Assembly (NCBI GenBank): GCA_937885735.1
Contig: CALABN010000087.1
Span: 1-5,265 of the forward strand
Direction: 5' to 3'
DNA: 5,265 nt
Origin: an uncultured Bacteroidota bacterium
Lineage (GTDB): Bacteria; Bacteroidota; Bacteroidia; Bacteroidales; SZUA-534
Shown here one piece after another: positions 4,621 to 5,265 of this stretch. The notes beneath the pieces were generated by a model. The model was not told the DNA's origin. It saw only the letters and a program-made list of their open reading frames with translations, and did not search any database. The position numbers and the translations under genes were made by a program. Numbering within the stretch: position 1 is the stretch's first letter; every line of letters starts with the position of its first letter.

Positions 4621-5265
4621 CTATTCCTCTTCCTTGTGTTCGGCCTCGTAAGCCTTGAGCAACTTGTCCTGAACGTCGCCAGGCACTTGTGCGTACTCGG
4701 CAAACTTCATTGTGTAGGTTGCGCTACCCGATGTGAGCGAACTCAACGATGTCGAATATTTGTTCAGTTCGGCCAATGGAACCTTGGCTTGCAGTTTCTC
4801 GTAGCCCGATTCGCTGTTCATTCCCATAATGATGGCGCGACGGCCTTGAAGGTCGCTCATAACGTCGCCCATGTATTCCGATGGGACAAGCACCTCAACG
4901 TCGTAGATTGGCTCCATGATTTTCGGTCCTGCCATCTTGAATGCCTGGCTGAAGGCGTTTCGTCCTGCCAACTTGAATGATATTTCGTTTGAATCGACAG
5001 GGTGCATCTTGCCGTCGTAGATGCAGACACGGATGTCGCGGGCATACGAACCGGTAAGCGGGCCTTCCTCCATCTTTTCCATAATGCCTTTCTGGATGGC
5101 TGGCATGAAACGAGCCTCGATGGCACCGCCCACAATGCAGTTGCAGTAAACCAGCTTTCCACCCCATGGCAATGCAATCTCCTCTGTTCCGCGCAGGCTG
5201 ACTGACCAATCCTTGCCGTCAATCTTGTATGTTGACGGTGCAGGCATTCCTTCGTAATATGGTTC
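4621..5265 (-). CDS. fusA2: elongation factor G paralog (EF-G2/FusA2-like), C-terminal fragment
   Basis: The frame is open from the window edge (starting EPYYEGMPAP) to the TAG at 4623-4621, giving the last 214 residues; the GTPase domain lies off the right edge. EF-G promotes tRNA-mRNA translocation on the ribosome. Domain IV is seen as IVGGAIEARFMPAIQKGI, GPLTGSYARDIRVCIYDGK and HPVDSNEISFKLAGRNAF. Domain V follows as MEPIYDVEVLVPSEYMGDVM, DLQGRRAIIMGM and KVPLAELNKYSTSLSSLTSG. The segment KIDGKDWSVSLRGTEEIALP before GGKLVY, and the SYARDIRV wording, differ from canonical FusA. As I recall it, they match the second EF-G of Bacteroides, whose relative in B. thetaiotaomicron (EF-G2) is reported to lack GTPase activity and to act under carbon starvation. 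The paralog assignment is inference because the G domain is not visible. The acidic tail EAEHKEEE ends just before a strong terminator. Confidence 0.88.
   Translation of the reverse strand, partial: EPYYEGMPAPSTYKIDGKDWSVSLRGTEEIALPWGGKLVYCNCIVGGAIEARFMPAIQKGIMEKMEEGPLTGSYARDIRVCIYDGKMHPVDSNEISFKLAGRNAFSQAFKMAGPKIMEPIYDVEVLVPSEYMGDVMSDLQGRRAIIMGMNSESGYEKLQAKVPLAELNKYSTSLSSLTSGSATYTMKFAEYAQVPGDVQDKLLKAYEAEHKEEE

Noticed and set aside
4857..5222. Minus-strand open frames of 104 and 121 codons overlapping the EF-G gene
   Set aside because: They are alternate-frame shadows of conserved EF-G domain IV/V coding sequence and have no family features.
1..5265. CRISPR array, toxin-antitoxin pair, phage-defence cassette or transposon
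   Set aside because: I looked for regular repeat-spacer units, paired small ORFs, nuclease or transposase motifs and terminal inverted repeats with target duplications, and none was found. The 12-base inverted repeat around MATE lacks the other marks of a mobile element.

Overview
The window looks like chromosome from a Bacteroidales member (Bacteroidota). The evidence is indirect but consistent. Start codons lack strong Shine-Dalgarno sequences, intergenic DNA is AT-rich, there is a secreted BspA-type (LRR_5) leucine-rich-repeat protein, and the elongation factor G fragment is of the EF-G2 kind typical of this group. No species can be named. No tRNA, rRNA, CRISPR array, transposase or phage gene was seen.

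Layout from left to right. (1) Positions 1-92 carry, on the minus strand, the first 30 codons of a BlaI/MecI-type repressor that runs off the left edge. (2) An AT-rich divergent spacer (93-360) holds a Bacteroidetes-type -7 element and a cluster of TACTA/TAGTA half-sites. (3) On the plus strand, 361-1773 encodes a full-length MATE efflux transporter whose last ~20 residues are encoded by repeat-like DNA containing a TCCCGATT/AATCGGGA palindrome. (4) A convergent spacer carries an intrinsic terminator, best formed on the minus strand. (5) On the minus strand, 1882-2802 encodes a secreted leucine-rich-repeat protein. (6) A 235-base spacer (2803-3037) contains nested dyads and repeat-like DNA but no credible gene. 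(7) On the minus strand, a YkgJ-type cysteine-cluster protein (4078-4341) and a family 2 glycosyltransferase (3038-4033) lie 44 bases apart, probably co-transcribed. (8) A 279-base spacer carries a second TCCCGAT palindrome, a direct repeat and a clear intrinsic terminator. (9) On the minus strand, 4621-5265 is the C-terminal part of an EF-G paralog that runs off the right edge.

The genes do not form one obvious pathway. The plausible functional links are the divergent repressor/MATE pair (possible shared control) and the YkgJ-glycosyltransferase pair (co-transcription). I see no convincing undescribed multi-gene system. The most unusual material is small-scale: two TCCCGAT palindromes, one inside the MATE reading frame; the structured spacer upstream of the LRR gene, which shares 15 of 16 bases with the EF-G terminator region; and the operator-like half-sites beside the repressor.
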